Part shown: piece after piece, positions 62,460-64,000 of the stretch | Numbering within the stretch: the stretch's first letter is position 1 | How the letters are laid out: every line of letters begins with the position of its first letter | NCBI GenBank assembly: GCA_964016985.1 | Contig: OZ024827.1 | Span: 75,402,953 to 75,466,952 of the forward strand | DNA from: Anodontia alba | Lineage: Eukaryota > Mollusca > Bivalvia > Lucinida > Lucinidae | Direction: 5' to 3' | Length of the DNA stretch: 64,000 nt | Made by a program: the position numbers and the translations under genes | The notes under the pieces: model-generated | Database searches by the model: none | What the model saw: only the letters and a program-made list of their open reading frames with translations | Told to the model about the DNA's origin: nothing

Positions 62460-63020
62460 AGTATTTCAAAACCTACCCCATTCATATACCTGGCCTTCGA
62501 AAAAACGGACCCATTCATATACTTGATCATCCAAAATGTTGACCTATTCATATACTGCCTCTTCCGCTGATTCAAGAAGGGCAGTTGTCAGTTTCTGGCG
62601 AAAGAATGTGCACAATACTGGTTAACCGCTTAGAGGACTAAGCCTGCCCAGTAAACGTGTGGTTAGGTAAACTGACCGCGCTCGACATGACCCCATTGGG
62701 TTGACTGGGTCGTAAAACCTCAACACAAACAAACATATACTGCCCTTTGATTTTTTGAACCCATTTTTTGCTGGTTATTACACAAATATCACCGTCAATT
62801 CATGTAATACCAAGACGATAAGCAGCATCGAAAATTCTCTCAGCGAAAAATATGTGCATATACCAGGATGTCAGAAAAATGAAGCCTTTCACATAGGAAT
62901 CCAGAAAAATCGGGCCATTCATATACTTTTTGTTGAAAAAAGGGGGCCAATCATATACCTGGCAACGCTGAAAAAGGGGGCTATTCGGCACGCACATCCG
63001 TACTATGCCATATATAGGAA
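62460..63020. repeat. Diverged short repeats around TTCATATACYTG
   Basis: CATTCATATACCTGGCC, CCATTCATATACTTGATC, CTATTCATATACTGCC and later TTCATATACTTTTTG and ATCATATACCTGGC recur every 40-60 bp with AAAAA-G-CC spacers. The family is unassigned; it hosts the SINE1 at 62560. Confidence 0.55.
62549..62744 (+). mobile_element. 5'-truncated SINE1 with an 11-bp target duplication
   Basis: CATATACTGCC occurs at 62549-62559 and 62734-62744. Between them is SINE1 from CTTCCGCTGATTCAAGAAGG to the tail AAAACCTCAACACAAACAAA. No tRNA-like head remains. Confidence 0.9.
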
Positions 63021-63064
63021 GTTACCCCCCTCCCCCTCCCCCCCGTCACCCTCCCCCTCCCCCG

Positions 63065-63096
<32 letters not shown>

Positions 63097-63098
63097 AG
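63021..63098. repeat. C-rich tract
   Basis: CCCCCTCCC repeats passing into about 30 C. Proline- and glycine-rich open frames over it are artefacts; the exact length is unreliable. Confidence 0.9.
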
Positions 63099-64000
63099 TG
63101 TGTGCCCACTGGGAAGTGTTTTTATCATGTTCTAGTCGCAGAAAAATGCTTTTTATGAGCAGTATTAGAAAAGCTAGAGGTTTGATCACTTGTTTATCGA
63201 TACGCAATGACTGATTTACAAATATGTGTAAATGCATGCTAAAACGTGTGTAAAGGTGCGATTCTGTTGTTGTTCAGAATTTTATTCTTCATATATTAAC
63301 TGTGTTCGAGAAGGTATAAAACATTCTTTAACATTTAACTATGAGGGAGAAAACTATGAAAATATAATATCTGTTGGACAATGGAATTGTACAGTCAATT
63401 CCTTTTGTAACTTAGTGGATTGTACATGCTAACTGCGACTCTGTTGAACGATCACTTGTACAACAGAAATTTGAAATTATTGATATGGTTTGCTTCTTGG
63501 CACGTATTTCCCCTCAGTGCCATACTGAACCCGTTACGTGTTAATAACATAGTTTATCCCCATTTCAGGCAAGAGACCATTTAAAATCAAGCATTATATA
63601 TATTCGAGCGATTTCACTATATGTGGATAAACATATAATAGGCACGTTCCTGCATATATGAGTATAACGTCATTTCTGAGCTTCACACAAATATCTGGAG
63701 AGAAGACAGAAAGGACTGAGGATCCTTGGTCATTCTATTTAAGTAGTATTGTACAGGGTGTCTCATAATATCTGCTACCATTTTCTGACGTAATAACTCT
63801 TTATTAAACATACAATTTGTGACATGTGTTATATCATTGTAAAGCCTACACATATATGTTTTTGACAAGTTGTATTATCTGTGAATTGTCCAACACATAT
63901 AGTAATGCATGGTGTCCGAAATTATAGTATATGTTCCAGATGACGTCCGTTTTTAGAAATCACTAAATCCAAACGTTCCCTGAAATTTCGAATTACAGAT
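63099..64000. other. Low-copy DNA; possible DNA-transposon end at about 63755
   Basis: No gene recognised. TACAGGGTGTCTCATAAT at 63754 resembles the start of some mariner-type elements (TACAGGGTGT), but the element body would lie beyond the window. Confidence 0.3.

Noticed and set aside
63005..63237. Poly-proline / poly-glycine open frames
   Set aside because: Consequence of the C tract at 63021-63098; no flanking conserved sequence.

Overview
The window reads as intron-rich, AT-rich metazoan nuclear DNA, most likely from a bivalve mollusc. That is an inference. It rests on spliced animal gene fragments, many foldback MITEs and tRNA-derived SINEs, and elements that open with a short hairpin followed by 130-190 bp tandem repeats, an architecture like the bivalve 'pearl' elements and Helentron-associated (HINE) elements. 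No search was possible, so species and family names are unverified.

Only two host genes are recognisable, both on the + strand and both partial. Positions 11213-11318 and 14470-14527 are the last two coding exons of a ZNRF1/ZNRF2-type RING E3 ubiquitin ligase; upstream exons were not found. Position 54484 starts the first coding exon of a secreted protein resembling the GH114/endo-alpha-1,4-polygalactosaminidase family, preceded by three WGATAAG sites; its next exon was not found, so its first intron probably runs beyond the window. A mariner transposon with a transposase broken by two in-frame stops lies at 57470-58749.

The rest is mostly repeats. Labels used below are mine. FB1: ends CCCTTGTCCTGCTGAA, flanked by TTAA. 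FB2: ends TTAGGGTAAATATGGTA. FB3: ends TTAACCCATTTTAG. FB4: ends TTAACCCTTAAAGCGCC. FB1-FB4 and FB10 share a core hairpin containing CAAACAGTG and CAGATCAG. FB5 (core TCATGCAAATTGTCTCC) and FB6 (core CATTTCATGTGAATTGTCTG) also abut TTAA. FB7 (ends CATAGCTCCAGATAAG) and FB8 (ends CATTACGAAAACACGCCTAT) share a core with TTGTGGGTACTCATTAGAA. FB9 has ends GGGCCCAGTTGTTCAAAG. FB10 is a CGAACAGTGAAGGTCCAG-type foldback. FB11 contains AAGGAAAGAATTTGCTCC. FB13 is a short repeat around GATTGTTTACAATCGAGC. SINE1 is the CTCGGTGGCTCAGTTGG family, SINE2 the pyrimidine-tract family, and SINE3 the family ending in a TCATCAT tail. TR elements are the tandem-repeat-cored elements.

Layout: 1-10 kb MITEs plus TR elements; 10.9-14.6 kb ZNRF exons and their MITE/SINE-loaded intron; 15-27.7 kb dense MITEs, including a 1.3 kb pogo-like composite; 27.7-30.0 kb a 128-bp tandem array; 30-46 kb nested MITEs, with a 141-bp array at 32.7-34.2 kb; 46.5-51.1 kb a large two-family tandem array; 51-54 kb microsatellites and MITEs; 54.3-58.7 kb the GH114-like exon and mariner; 58.8-64 kb low-copy DNA, microsatellites and a 94-bp palindrome. 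Nothing suggests a bacterial operon, CRISPR array, rRNA gene or functional tRNA gene.
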